64,000 nucleotides of DNA from contig NZ_UHFN01000007.1 in assembly GCF_900459405.1 (NCBI RefSeq), positions 558,001-622,000 on the forward strand. The letters are read 5' to 3'. The notes beneath the pieces were generated by a model that was not told where the DNA came from, searched no databases, and saw nothing but the letters and a program-made list of their open reading frames with translations. Made by a program: the position numbers and the translations under genes. Of the stretch, positions 1 to 9,304 are shown piece by piece; positions within the stretch are counted from its first letter, which is position 1, and the number at the start of each line of letters is the position of its first letter. The DNA comes from Streptococcus hyointestinalis. GTDB taxonomy: Bacteria; Bacillota; Bacilli; Lactobacillales; Streptococcaceae.

Positions 1-2
1 AT

Positions 3-1235
3 TTAATCAAAATAAAACATGGATTTGCTTTTAAATCTAAGTTCTACGTGGAAAAAAGTTTATATAGTTTGGTTACTTTAAAGAATATCAGTGAGAGTAG
101 TGAATTTGTATTTGACTCGAAGAGTGCAACATATTATGGTGGCGAATTTTCAGAAGAGTATATCTTGAAGAGTGGAGATTTAATCATTCCGCTAACCGAA
201 CAGGTAATTGGATTACTGGGAAACTCGGCATTTGTACCTAAAAATGCGAATGTGATTTTTGTGTTAAATCAACGTGTTGGAAAAGTTGAATCCATAAGAA
301 ATGATGTTGATGTTAATTTTCTCAAATATCTTCTATCAACAACTAACGTTAGAAAACAGATGGAATATCGTGCAAGTGGTACTAAACAACGAAATATTTC
401 ACCGAAAGATATTTACGATATAACCGTTTATATCCCAGAGTATGATAATCAGATATGTATAGGGAATCTTTTAAGGACTATTGACAACCAAATCGCCCTC
501 AACAATCAAATCAATACCCAGCTAGAAGCCATGGCAAAGACTCTCTATGACTACTGGTTTGTGCAGTTTGATTTTCCAGATGAGAATGGTAAGCCTTACA
601 AATCATCAGGAGGCAAAATGGTCTACAACGAAACCCTCAAACGTGAAATTCCAGAGGGATGGGAAGTGAAGAAGTTGGGGGAGATGGAAAGTAGGATTAT
701 TACAGGTAAAACCCCTTCAAGAAAGAAAGAAGAGAATTTTGGAGGGAAAATTCCATTTGTAACAATTGGTGACATCAGAGGAAATACATTTGTTTGGTCT
801 TCTGCTGAAACGTTATCAGACAAGGGAGCAGACGGTCAAAAGACAAAGTATTTACCAGCTGATAGTTTGTGCGTATCCTGTATCGCAACTGTTGGAGAGA
901 TTGGTTTTACTACTCAACCTAGTCAAACTAATCAGCAAATCAATTCCATTATTTTCCAATGTATTGAAAATAAATATTATATATATTTCTTATTGAAAAA
1001 ATACTTTGAAAATGCGAAAGCAAAAACAGGTAATACTTTTGCTAATATGAACAAGGAAGATTTTTCAAGGATTGAACTTATCTGTCCGACATTTGAACTA
1101 AGAGAAAAGTACCATAAAACAGTATTACCGATGTTTGAAGAAATAAAGAACCGAAGTAAACAAAACCAAGAACTCGCTCAGCTACGCGATTGGCTTTTAC
1201 CCATGCTCATGAATGGGCAGGTTAGGGTGGATTAA
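3..1235 (+). CDS. hsdS: Type I restriction-modification specificity subunit (HsdS), 5' end outside window
   Basis: DNA-recognition subunit of a type I restriction-modification enzyme, which directs the HsdM methylase and HsdR translocase to a bipartite target. The frame is open from base 3, so the GTG at 48 is probably internal and the gene is cut by the window edge. Two target-recognition halves are visible, the first around residues 1-130 and the second after residue ~205. They are joined by the conserved helical spacer (motifs IDNQIALNNQ and YDYWFVQFDFP). The protein ends in the usual RDWLLPMLMNGQ tail. hsdM and hsdR should lie to the left. The next gene follows after 12 bases, which suggests co-transcription with the Kiwa-like pair. 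The family is clear; the recognised sequence cannot be read from the protein. Confidence 0.93.
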   Translation, partial: LIKIKHGFAFKSKFYVEKSLYSLVTLKNISESSEFVFDSKSATYYGGEFSEEYILKSGDLIIPLTEQVIGLLGNSAFVPKNANVIFVLNQRVGKVESIRNDVDVNFLKYLLSTTNVRKQMEYRASGTKQRNISPKDIYDITVYIPEYDNQICIGNLLRTIDNQIALNNQINTQLEAMAKTLYDYWFVQFDFPDENGKPYKSSGGKMVYNETLKREIPEGWEVKKLGEMESRIITGKTPSRKKEENFGGKIPFVTIGDIRGNTFVWSSAETLSDKGADGQKTKYLPADSLCVSCIATVGEIGFTTQPSQTNQQINSIIFQCIENKYYIYFLLKKYFENAKAKTGNTFANMNKEDFSRIELICPTFELREKYHKTVLPMFEEIKNRSKQNQELAQLRDWLLPMLMNGQVRVD

Positions 1236-1247
1236 AAGGAGATAGAA

Positions 1248-1877
1248 ATGTTTAAAGACAGTGTTAGTAAACGATTTAAATTTTCTTATTTTCTTTCTTC
1301 GTTCTCGCTTAGCTATTTCTTTTTGATTCTTATTATGTATATTCAGGCTTATGAACTATTAGGTACATGGTTTCCGCCTTTTCCAATATTATGGACAAGT
1401 AAGAAGATTGTATTTCTCGTCTTGATTGTTATCTTTATATTATCAATCCTCGCATTGTGTTATGTTAAGATAAAAATCACCCAAAGTTCAAATTACATTA
1501 GAGGAAATGGAGTTGATGGTGGGAAGGTTGGATTATCTTACAATCAAGGAAGTAGAGAATTTATATTGGGAGTGTTATTGCCAGTAGTCACAACGATTTC
1601 CGTACCAGATACACCGATTACAGGATTAGTTGCAGTTATTTTTCTACAACTTATATTAGGGTATTTTTATTGGCATTCTAACGAATTGTTTGTTAATGTT
1701 CCTTTGATGATGATTGGCTATTCATTAGTGGTAGGAAAATACAAGGAAAAAGAATTACTACTTTTTGTAAAAAATAGTCAGTTGAAATCCGTTTTGGGTA
1801 GAGAAGTACGTTTTGTTCCTCTAGGAAAGGTAGAAGAGGGACAGTTAGGAGTTCTTGGAGAGGAGAGTTTGAATTAG
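1248..1877 (+). CDS. Four-helix membrane protein, probable KwaA-like component of a Kiwa defence system
   Basis: A 209-residue protein with about four hydrophobic segments (near residues 12-33, 53-74, 104-120 and 124-142) and a soluble C-terminal tail. RBS AAAGGAG lies just ahead of the ATG. The next gene begins directly after its stop codon, so the two are translated as a pair. KwaA of the known Kiwa anti-phage system is also a small four-helix membrane protein encoded directly before KwaB, and such pairs sit in defence islands. That context, next to hsdS, supports the call. No sequence motif proves it, and the assignment rests mostly on topology and on the partner. Alternatively it is an unrelated membrane partner of a nuclease-like protein. 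Confidence 0.55.
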   Translation: MFKDSVSKRFKFSYFLSSFSLSYFFLILIMYIQAYELLGTWFPPFPILWTSKKIVFLVLIVIFILSILALCYVKIKITQSSNYIRGNGVDGGKVGLSYNQGSREFILGVLLPVVTTISVPDTPITGLVAVIFLQLILGYFYWHSNELFVNVPLMMIGYSLVVGKYKEKELLLFVKNSQLKSVLGREVRFVPLGKVEEGQLGVLGEESLN

Positions 1878-2888
1878 ATGGCAGAAAAATTGATAAATAT
1901 TGCTTTGGTGGAAATGAAAGATGGAGACAAAAGTGTAAAGTCACTAAATGTACTTGACAAATATTTAAAAAGATTTGAGAAGAACTTGTTATTCCCAAAT
2001 CCATCAAATTTAAAAGAATATGATGAATTGAGAATATTTGAAACACCAAATAAACTTAAAATATCAAATTTATCAGAAGAAAATCCTTATCACATACTGA
2101 CTGAATTTTTTGAAATAGATTTTCAAAAGGAAGAACATAGACTTAATAATATAGATGATATTGACTATCAAGGTAACGGCTTTAAACCTAATCTAGTTTT
2201 ATATTATTTTAAAGAGGGGCAAACGGAAACTATTTATTTCTCAGAAATTAATAGTAAGACAGTGTTAGTAAAAAATAGAGTTTTTATTTTACCGAAGGTT
2301 TTTAAAAGATCTGGTGTAGAAGATAGACCCGAATTGAAGTTAAATGAAGTTACTAAGGGATTGGAGCTACCTCAATCTAATTTTATCGCAAAACTAACGA
2401 AAAGAGTTAACAAAACATATAGTGTTGAAATCTATGATGTTAGAAAATTAGATATAGCATGCCGCTTGTCTTCTCACATTGATTTCTATGCTGAGAAAAA
2501 ATTACATAAGTTTAATACTCCAGATGATGAGAGTTTTAAAATAACTAGTGCTAGAACAGATGTTCAGATAAAGAATGTAGAGGAAACTATGGCCATTGTT
2601 AGAGATACGCCTGCTTTATCTAAGGCGCTATCCCAATATTCTGGTCATGGGAATAAGGCTATCAATAGGATAAAGAAGGAAAGGCTAAGAGATGCCATCG
2701 ATAGGCTTAAAAATTATGTTAAGAAAAATGAAGCTCAATATACTTTAGAAGATATACCAGTTTTCCATTTTAATGAGAATAGAATTGTTGTAGAACCATG
2801 TCAAATTAAAATTTTTGTTGCCTTACTAGACAATAGAATTGTGGAAAAAATACTGACAGAAGAGATAGAATTACCTTACTTTGATTAG
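1878..2888 (+). CDS. KwaB-like (DUF4868) protein, probable Kiwa effector
   Basis: A 336-residue soluble protein with no signal peptide. The C-terminal third follows the pattern I associate with the DUF4868/KwaB family: a helical stretch (RDTPALSKAL), then a basic helix, a strand (FHFNENRIVV) and a closing LLDxRIVEKILTEEI segment. In the known Kiwa system KwaB binds DNA and acts with the membrane sensor KwaA to stop phage replication. The start abuts the upstream stop without a gap. A hairpin terminator follows at 2941-2967, so this is the last gene of the defence operon. The family call is from remembered pattern only, so moderate confidence. Confidence 0.58.
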   Translation: MAEKLINIALVEMKDGDKSVKSLNVLDKYLKRFEKNLLFPNPSNLKEYDELRIFETPNKLKISNLSEENPYHILTEFFEIDFQKEEHRLNNIDDIDYQGNGFKPNLVLYYFKEGQTETIYFSEINSKTVLVKNRVFILPKVFKRSGVEDRPELKLNEVTKGLELPQSNFIAKLTKRVNKTYSVEIYDVRKLDIACRLSSHIDFYAEKKLHKFNTPDDESFKITSARTDVQIKNVEETMAIVRDTPALSKALSQYSGHGNKAINRIKKERLRDAIDRLKNYVKKNEAQYTLEDIPVFHFNENRIVVEPCQIKIFVALLDNRIVEKILTEEIELPYFD

Positions 2889-2940
2889 GACAGTTTTATG
2901 TATATATAGGTATATCCTCTTCTCCAATTAGAAAACAAAA

Positions 2941-2967
2941 AAACGATAGCTTTGCTATCATTTTTTT
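2941..2967. terminator. Bidirectional terminator between the Kiwa-like operon and lysS
   Basis: Stem GATAGC/GCTATC (2945-2950 with 2954-2959) around a TTT loop, with a T run to the right and an A run to the left. It can stop transcription from both sides and serves the convergent kwaB-like and lysS genes. Confidence 0.8.
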
Positions 2968-2970
2968 GTT

Positions 2971-4584
<1,614 letters not shown>

Positions 4585-4656
4585 TTAAAAACTGGAAATT
4601 AGACTGAGACAAAAAAATAAGGTAGAACTTACTATGGGACAAGTTGGTAACTGACA

Positions 4657-5820
4657 ATGAAAAACAAACACTTAACTCTCTCTGATCGCAACGATATTCA
4701 AATAGGAATCGAACAGCTAAAAACCTTCTCAGCTATCGCTACTAAGCTAGGAAAAGACCCGTCCACAATCTCAAAAGAAGTTCGCAGAAATCGAGTGGTT
4801 AAAGAAAATTCTGTGACATCCAATTGTGAGGCCTGCCCTCTACTCAAAAAGGCTCCTTACGTTTGTAATGCCTGTCCGAAAAAGAGAAGCAATTGTGGAT
4901 ACCAGAAACAGTTCTACTACGCAAAAAGAGCTCAGCTGGATTATGAAGCTAAGCTCTCAGATTCGAGAACAGGTGTTGCCCTAAACAAGGAAGAATTCTA
5001 TCGCATGGACGAGATTGTCTCTTCTGCCATCAAAAAAGGACAACACCTCAACCACATCATCGCCTCCAATGAACTGTCGGCATCCAGAGCTTCTATCTAC
5101 AGATACCTTGAAAAGAGCTATCTGTCCACAAAGCCTATTGATTTCCCCCGTGTCGTGAAATTCAGAAAGCGGAGAACCAGAAATCTCCAACCCATTCCTA
5201 AAACTGCTAGAGAAGGACGGTCTTACGAGGACTTCCAAGGCTTTCTTACTAAGAATGATATCAGCTACTGGCTGGAAATGGACACCGTTACTGGAAGGAT
5301 TGGAGGAAAGGTACTTCTCACTTTTAACCTCTCCTACTGCTACTTTATTTTCGCTCGGTTACTGGATAATAAAACAGCTAATGAGGTCGCTAAACACCTC
5401 TACGCTATCAAGAATGACCTACACCAGAAAGAGATGAGCTTCTGCGAACTATTCCCTGTCATTCTGACCGATAATGGCGGTGAATTCGCTAGAGTAGACG
5501 ATATCGAAATGGATGTTCGTGGAGAATCTAAACTCTTCTTCTGTGACCCAAATCGTTCTGACCAGAAGGGGAGAATTGAGAAAAATCACACGCTTATCAG
5601 AGATATTCTCCCTAAAGGAACTAGCTTCGATAACTTGACACAGGATGACATCAACCTAGTTTGTTCACATGTCAACAGCGTCAAACGAGCTTCTTTCAAC
5701 GGAAAATCAGCCTATGAACTCTTTACCTTTACCTACGGTGAGGAAGTGGCAACACTTCTCGGTATCTCTAAAATTGACCCTGAAAACGTCATCCAATCAC
5801 CTCGATTATTGGATAAATAA
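4657..5820 (+). CDS. IS30-family transposase
   Basis: A 387-residue DDE transposase. The N-terminus has the IS30-type helix-turn-helix (FSAIATKLGKDPSTISKEVRRN), then an unusual cysteine-rich insert (CEACPLL, CNACPKK) that may bind zinc. The catalytic core carries D in WLEMDTVTG, D in ILTDNGGEF and E in KGRIEKNHTLIRD, so the triad looks intact. The frame is uninterrupted, and together with well-matched ends and a clear target duplication this suggests a recent and possibly active copy. It is longer than many IS30 transposases (about 320-340 residues) because of the cysteine insert. Confidence 0.9.
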   Translation: MKNKHLTLSDRNDIQIGIEQLKTFSAIATKLGKDPSTISKEVRRNRVVKENSVTSNCEACPLLKKAPYVCNACPKKRSNCGYQKQFYYAKRAQLDYEAKLSDSRTGVALNKEEFYRMDEIVSSAIKKGQHLNHIIASNELSASRASIYRYLEKSYLSTKPIDFPRVVKFRKRRTRNLQPIPKTAREGRSYEDFQGFLTKNDISYWLEMDTVTGRIGGKVLLTFNLSYCYFIFARLLDNKTANEVAKHLYAIKNDLHQKEMSFCELFPVILTDNGGEFARVDDIEMDVRGESKLFFCDPNRSDQKGRIEKNHTLIRDILPKGTSFDNLTQDDINLVCSHVNSVKRASFNGKSAYELFTFTYGEEVATLLGISKIDPENVIQSPRLLDK

Positions 5821-6087
5821 TCGTTAGTTTTTATCAGAAAATAATTTCAAAATAGAAAGGAACTTGTCCCGTCCTAAATTCCAGATGACTAGAACTTACT
5901 TTGAGACGTCTCAGAGCCAGTAACTTTAGTGTACCCTTTTTTCAATATTTTCAGGCCTAAAACTCACTATTATCAGCATTTTTAGTCAAAAACAGAACTT
6001 AGTCTGAGACTAAATTCTGTTGATTTTATGCAGTTTTCTCAGAGTAACTTCTGGAAGGACGGGAACTAGAACTTACTTTGAGAATTT
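5821..6087. repeat. Noncoding right part of the IS30 element with duplicated terminal sequences
   Basis: This stretch has no gene. The 19-base terminal sequence ACTAGAACTTACTTTGAGA is present at 5888-5906 and again at the true end (6065-6083). A sequence close to the left end (TTCTCAGAGTAACTTCTGG) lies at 6036-6054. The pattern suggests that a related end or a small non-autonomous element was captured inside the IS. Confidence 0.6.
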
Positions 6088-6113
6088 ACCTTTCTATTGT
6101 GATACTTGTCACA

Positions 6114-6142
6114 TTGCAATAATTTTCTAAAAAAGGTATACT
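6114..6142 (+). promoter_or_regulatory. Promoter of the HAD phosphatase gene
   Basis: TTGCAA (6114-6119), a 17-base spacer, then TATACT (6137-6142). The start codon follows 25 bases later with a GAAAGGA ribosome site. It lies just outside the IS right end, so the insertion left the promoter intact. Confidence 0.6.
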
Positions 6143-6167
6143 AATAAGGAGTAGAAAGGACTAAATA

Positions 6168-7070
6168 ATGATTACTTCCATTGTATTTGACGTTGATGAT
6201 ACTATCTATGACCAGCAGGCGCCTTATCGTGTGGCTGTTGAGAAGTGTTTTCCAGACTTTGATATGAGCTGTATCAATCAAGCCTACATTCGTTTTCGTC
6301 ATTATTCTGATATTGGTTTTCCACGTGTCATGGCTGGCGAGTGGACGACAGAGTATTTCAGATTTTGGCGCTGCAAGGAGACGCTTCTTGAGTTTGGCTA
6401 TCATGAGATTGACCAAGAAAGCGGCAGCCATTTCCAAGAAGTCTATGAAAAAGAACTGGAAAATATCACTATGCTGGATGAGATGCGCATGACGCTTGAC
6501 TTTCTCAAGTCCAAAAATGTGCCGATGGGAGTGATTACCAATGGTCCAACAGAACACCAGCTCAAAAAGGTCAAAAAGCTAGGGCTATACGACTATGTCG
6601 ACCCTAAGCGTGTCATCGTCAGCCAAGCGACGGGTTTTCAAAAGCCTGAAAAGGAAATCTTTAACCTAGCGGCTCAGCAGTTTGACATGAATCCTGCAAC
6701 GACCCTTTATGTTGGCGATTCCTATGACAATGACATCATGGGAGCTTTTAATGGCGGTTGGCACTCCATGTGGTTCAACCACCGTGGACGTAAGCTAAAG
6801 TCGGGCACAAAGCCTGTCTACGACCTTGAGATTGACAATTTTGAGCAGCTTTACGGGGCTGTCAAGGTGCTCTTTGACCTACCGGACAATAAATTTATTT
6901 TTGACGTCAATGACAAGAAAAACCCAGTTCTTGAGTTGGGGATTAACAATGGCTTGATGATGGCGGCTGAGCGTCTGCTTGAGAGCAATATTAGCATTGA
7001 CAAGGTCGTGATTTTACTGCGCTTGACGCCACAACAAGAAAAAATCTTGCGTATGAAGTACGCACGCTAA
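6168..7070 (+). CDS. HAD-superfamily hydrolase (YjjG-like phosphatase)
   Basis: Predicted cytosolic phosphatase of the haloacid dehalogenase superfamily. Motif I is FDVDDTIYD with the nucleophile D8 and D10. Motif II is in VITNGPT, motif III is the lysine in FQKPEKE, and motif IV is GDSYDNDI. A helical cap lies between motifs I and II, as in subfamily IA enzymes such as the nucleotidase YjjG. The C-terminal 60-70 residues extend beyond the HAD core and have no clear assignment. The substrate is not known from sequence; nucleotides or sugar phosphates are likely. It has its own promoter and ends at a strong shared terminator. Confidence 0.85.
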   Translation: MITSIVFDVDDTIYDQQAPYRVAVEKCFPDFDMSCINQAYIRFRHYSDIGFPRVMAGEWTTEYFRFWRCKETLLEFGYHEIDQESGSHFQEVYEKELENITMLDEMRMTLDFLKSKNVPMGVITNGPTEHQLKKVKKLGLYDYVDPKRVIVSQATGFQKPEKEIFNLAAQQFDMNPATTLYVGDSYDNDIMGAFNGGWHSMWFNHRGRKLKSGTKPVYDLEIDNFEQLYGAVKVLFDLPDNKFIFDVNDKKNPVLELGINNGLMMAAERLLESNISIDKVVILLRLTPQQEKILRMKYAR

Positions 7071-7078
7071 TCAATAAA

Positions 7079-7113
7079 AAAAGGATTTTGGAAATGTCCA
7101 AAATCCTTTTTTT
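7079..7113. terminator. Bidirectional terminator
   Basis: A 12-bp perfect stem (AAGGATTTTGGA paired with its complement at 7097-7108) with loop AATG, an A run on the left and a T run on the right. It serves the convergent HAD and histidine phosphatase genes. Confidence 0.88.
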
Positions 7114-7750
7114 AAGCGATGGTTTCAACGGTTTCAAGATAAGTTTTGTCGTTCCAAGTGAGGCTGTCGTAGTGTTTGCAGTCTGTGGTTTCAAGGACAG
7201 TGACACTGGCATTGTCAAGACCTCCATTTTGGCGGAGTTCACCGATGTCGTAGCCTAAGAGGGTACGAATAGAGGCAGTCAGATTGGCACCGTGCCCGAC
7301 GATGAGGACATTTTGATAGTCCTTGTCAGCGAGTGTTTGTAAAAAGCGCTTGACACGTATGGTAGTATCATGCGGCGTCTCTGCTTCAAAATAACCCGAG
7401 TGAAAAGCAGCCAGATTGTGATGAAAAGCGGTCATCTCCTGCGGGTAGATGTCTGTGATGACCGAAACCTTCTGCCCTTCAAGTTTGCCGAGATGCCACT
7501 CTCGTAGAGCAGGTGTTGTAGTGATTGCGATAGGCTGATTGTTTTGCGCCATAATCACCTCTGCGCTATCCACAGCCCGCTTTAAATCACTAGAAAAAGC
7601 AGCGTCAAAAGGGACGTTTTGTAAAAATACGCCAAGCTCTGCTAGTTCATCACGAGCCTCAGACAGCAGTGGCGAGTCCCCTTTGGCTCCCTGAAAACGC
7701 CCTTCTAAGTTCCATTCCGTTTTTCCGTGTCGTACAAAATAGATTTTCAT
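7112..7750 (-). CDS. Histidine phosphatase family protein (phosphoglycerate mutase-like)
   Basis: A 212-residue member of the histidine phosphatase superfamily. The N-terminal FVRHGKTEWN holds the phospho-accepting His8, and the second catalytic histidine is in IVGHGAN. It resembles the GpmB/CobC-like small phosphatases common in streptococci rather than the glycolytic mutase. The physiological substrate cannot be told from sequence. The stop lies inside the shared terminator. The gene sits nine bases after a deacylase gene on the same strand, so they are probably co-transcribed. Confidence 0.88.
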   Translation of the reverse strand: MKIYFVRHGKTEWNLEGRFQGAKGDSPLLSEARDELAELGVFLQNVPFDAAFSSDLKRAVDSAEVIMAQNNQPIAITTTPALREWHLGKLEGQKVSVITDIYPQEMTAFHHNLAAFHSGYFEAETPHDTTIRVKRFLQTLADKDYQNVLIVGHGANLTASIRTLLGYDIGELRQNGGLDNASVTVLETTDCKHYDSLTWNDKTYLETVETIA

Positions 7751-7759
7751 TATTTTCCC

Positions 7760-8239
7760 TCAATGTGTTTCTAATAAATCTGCAAAGTCAGCAGAGACAA
7801 AATCAGCTAGTGTCTGGCTGTCAATGCGAATGGAGCGCCCAATCTCACCAGCAGAGACAATCAAAAAGCCCTTGTCTTTTGCGGTATTGTCAATGTAAAT
7901 CGGAAAGGTATGCTTTTGGCGGATACCGACAGGGTTGTTGGCACCGTGGACGTAGCCAGTTGTTTTTTGCAGGTCTTTTTGTGGAATCATGCTGACCTTT
8001 TTATTGCCAGAGACCTTGGCGAGTTTCTTTTCAGACAGGTGCTCGGTGATAGGCACGATACCGATAAGAGGACCTGTCTTGTCCCCGATAAGGGCTAGAG
8101 TTTTGTAAATGTCAGATTTGTCGATGTCGTCTGGAAGGTCATCTTTTAGAGCGTTTAGCGCAAGGCTGTCATGCTCTATTTTTGCCTTGTCTAAGATTTG
8201 GTCAACCAGTGTTTTTTTGAGTTTTTTTGCTTTTGCCAT
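7760..8239 (-). CDS. YbaK/EbsC-type aminoacyl-tRNA deacylase
   Basis: A 159-residue trans-editing protein of the YbaK/EbsC family, which hydrolyses mischarged tRNA such as Cys-tRNA(Pro). The start at 8239 (MAKAKKLKK) is preferred because AAAGGA lies just upstream; the frame continues 18 codons further without an RBS. Family features seen are the N-terminal lysine-rich helix, LIGIVPITEHLSEKKLAKVSG, the segment GYVHGANNPVGIRQKHTFPIYID and the closing VSAGEIGRSIRIDSQ. It lies in a run of three same-strand genes (GH25, deacylase, phosphatase). Confidence 0.9.
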   Translation of the reverse strand: MAKAKKLKKTLVDQILDKAKIEHDSLALNALKDDLPDDIDKSDIYKTLALIGDKTGPLIGIVPITEHLSEKKLAKVSGNKKVSMIPQKDLQKTTGYVHGANNPVGIRQKHTFPIYIDNTAKDKGFLIVSAGEIGRSIRIDSQTLADFVSADFADLLETH

Positions 8240-8294
8240 CTTTATCCTTTCTGGTCTTATTGTCGTAAAAACAGCGCGTCCTAAAAGGTACACG

Positions 8295-9152
8295 CTAGTT
8301 TTTAGAAGTCACTTTGCCAAAGAGTTTTTCGTAGGTCTTTTTAGTGTCCTTGGTCACTGCGATTTGATTGAGGTCAAGGACATTGTCAAATCCAGGCAAA
8401 ACTCCCTGTGATGTATATTGGTGCAAATCATAGGTGAGTGTCGTGTTTGGTGCAGCTTCATAGTAGCCTGAGTCAGTACCATAAGTTGGTATCCAAACGG
8501 CGTCAAACCCTTTTGTAGAAATGCCCTGTTCTTCCATAAAGTAAGTACCGATATAAAGTCCAACATTCTTAGCGCCTAAGCGTCTCAGCTCGTCACGAAA
8601 AGCCTTGATCCCTTTATTCATATTGGACATGGTCTTTTCCTCAACGTCAATCCAGTAAAAGGTTGGGTTGTAAGGCGAAGCGTTTTTATAAAAACTTCTA
8701 GCTTCTGCCTTCATCTCCTTGACGCTTTTACCTAAAGCGTAGCTGTAGACAGCAACAGGGACATTACGCTTTTGAAAGGCGGTGATATGCTCTTTAAAGG
8801 CTTTATCCACACCTGTTGTATAGGCGGCGTTGTTGCTGCTAGTAATCTGTGAGCCTCCATAGACACGGACAATAGCGCCTGAGATATTATTTGAAAGTGT
8901 ATCGTAGTCAATCTCGCTAGGACGTTGCCAGCCCGAGACATCAATTATCGGTTTTAGAACAAATTCGTCTTCATCTGTGGTGCTTTTGGTCGTCTTGGTT
9001 GTGCTGGTTTCGCTGACAGAAGGGATACTATTTTTGGCATCGGTCAGCTGTTGCTCATAAGCTTTTTGCATTTTTTGATGGCTATAGAGCAAACAAACAG
9101 CGAGAAAACCAAGAAAGAGATAGACCACAATAGGCTTAATTCTTCTTCTCAT
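8295..9152 (-). CDS. Membrane-anchored glycoside hydrolase family 25 (muramidase-like) protein
   Basis: A 285-residue protein with an N-terminal signal-anchor (hydrophobic residues about 7-23 after MRRRIK), a Ser/Thr/Lys linker to ~65, then a GH25 domain. IDVSGWQ opens the barrel, FYWIDVEE holds the catalytic acid pair, and DLHQYTSQGVLPGFDNVLDLN closes it, all typical of Cellosyl-type muramidases. It would act on peptidoglycan outside the membrane, probably in wall remodelling. No ribosome site precedes the ATG, and a well-spaced promoter (TTGCTA, 17 bases, TACAAT at 9161-9166) would start transcription about two bases before it, so the message may be leaderless. Confidence 0.85.
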   Translation of the reverse strand: MRRRIKPIVVYLFLGFLAVCLLYSHQKMQKAYEQQLTDAKNSIPSVSETSTTKTTKSTTDEDEFVLKPIIDVSGWQRPSEIDYDTLSNNISGAIVRVYGGSQITSSNNAAYTTGVDKAFKEHITAFQKRNVPVAVYSYALGKSVKEMKAEARSFYKNASPYNPTFYWIDVEEKTMSNMNKGIKAFRDELRRLGAKNVGLYIGTYFMEEQGISTKGFDAVWIPTYGTDSGYYEAAPNTTLTYDLHQYTSQGVLPGFDNVLDLNQIAVTKDTKKTYEKLFGKVTSKN

Positions 9153-9160
9153 TTGGTTTT

Positions 9161-9189
9161 ATTGTACCGTAAAATAGCTAAAATAGCAA
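9161..9189 (-). promoter_or_regulatory. Promoter immediately upstream of the GH25 gene
   Basis: On the minus strand: TTGCTA (9184-9189), a 17-base spacer, TACAAT (9161-9166). The predicted start site is almost at the ATG (9152), with no Shine-Dalgarno sequence between. Confidence 0.5.
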
Positions 9190-9274
9190 AGTTTTTCGCC
9201 TGCTTTCTTCTATTTGAGGGGAAAATAGATTAAAAATGATAGCGTTTTACATATTACAAGCTACGTCTCACGAT

Positions 9275-9299
9275 AAAAAGCCTCCCTGTGGAGACTTTT
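9275..9299 (-). terminator. pepF terminator
   Basis: AAAAG-CTCC paired with GGAG-CTTTT around CTGT, with T-rich flanks on the minus strand directly after the pepF stop. Confidence 0.7.
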
Positions 9300-9304
9300 G
9301 TGAA

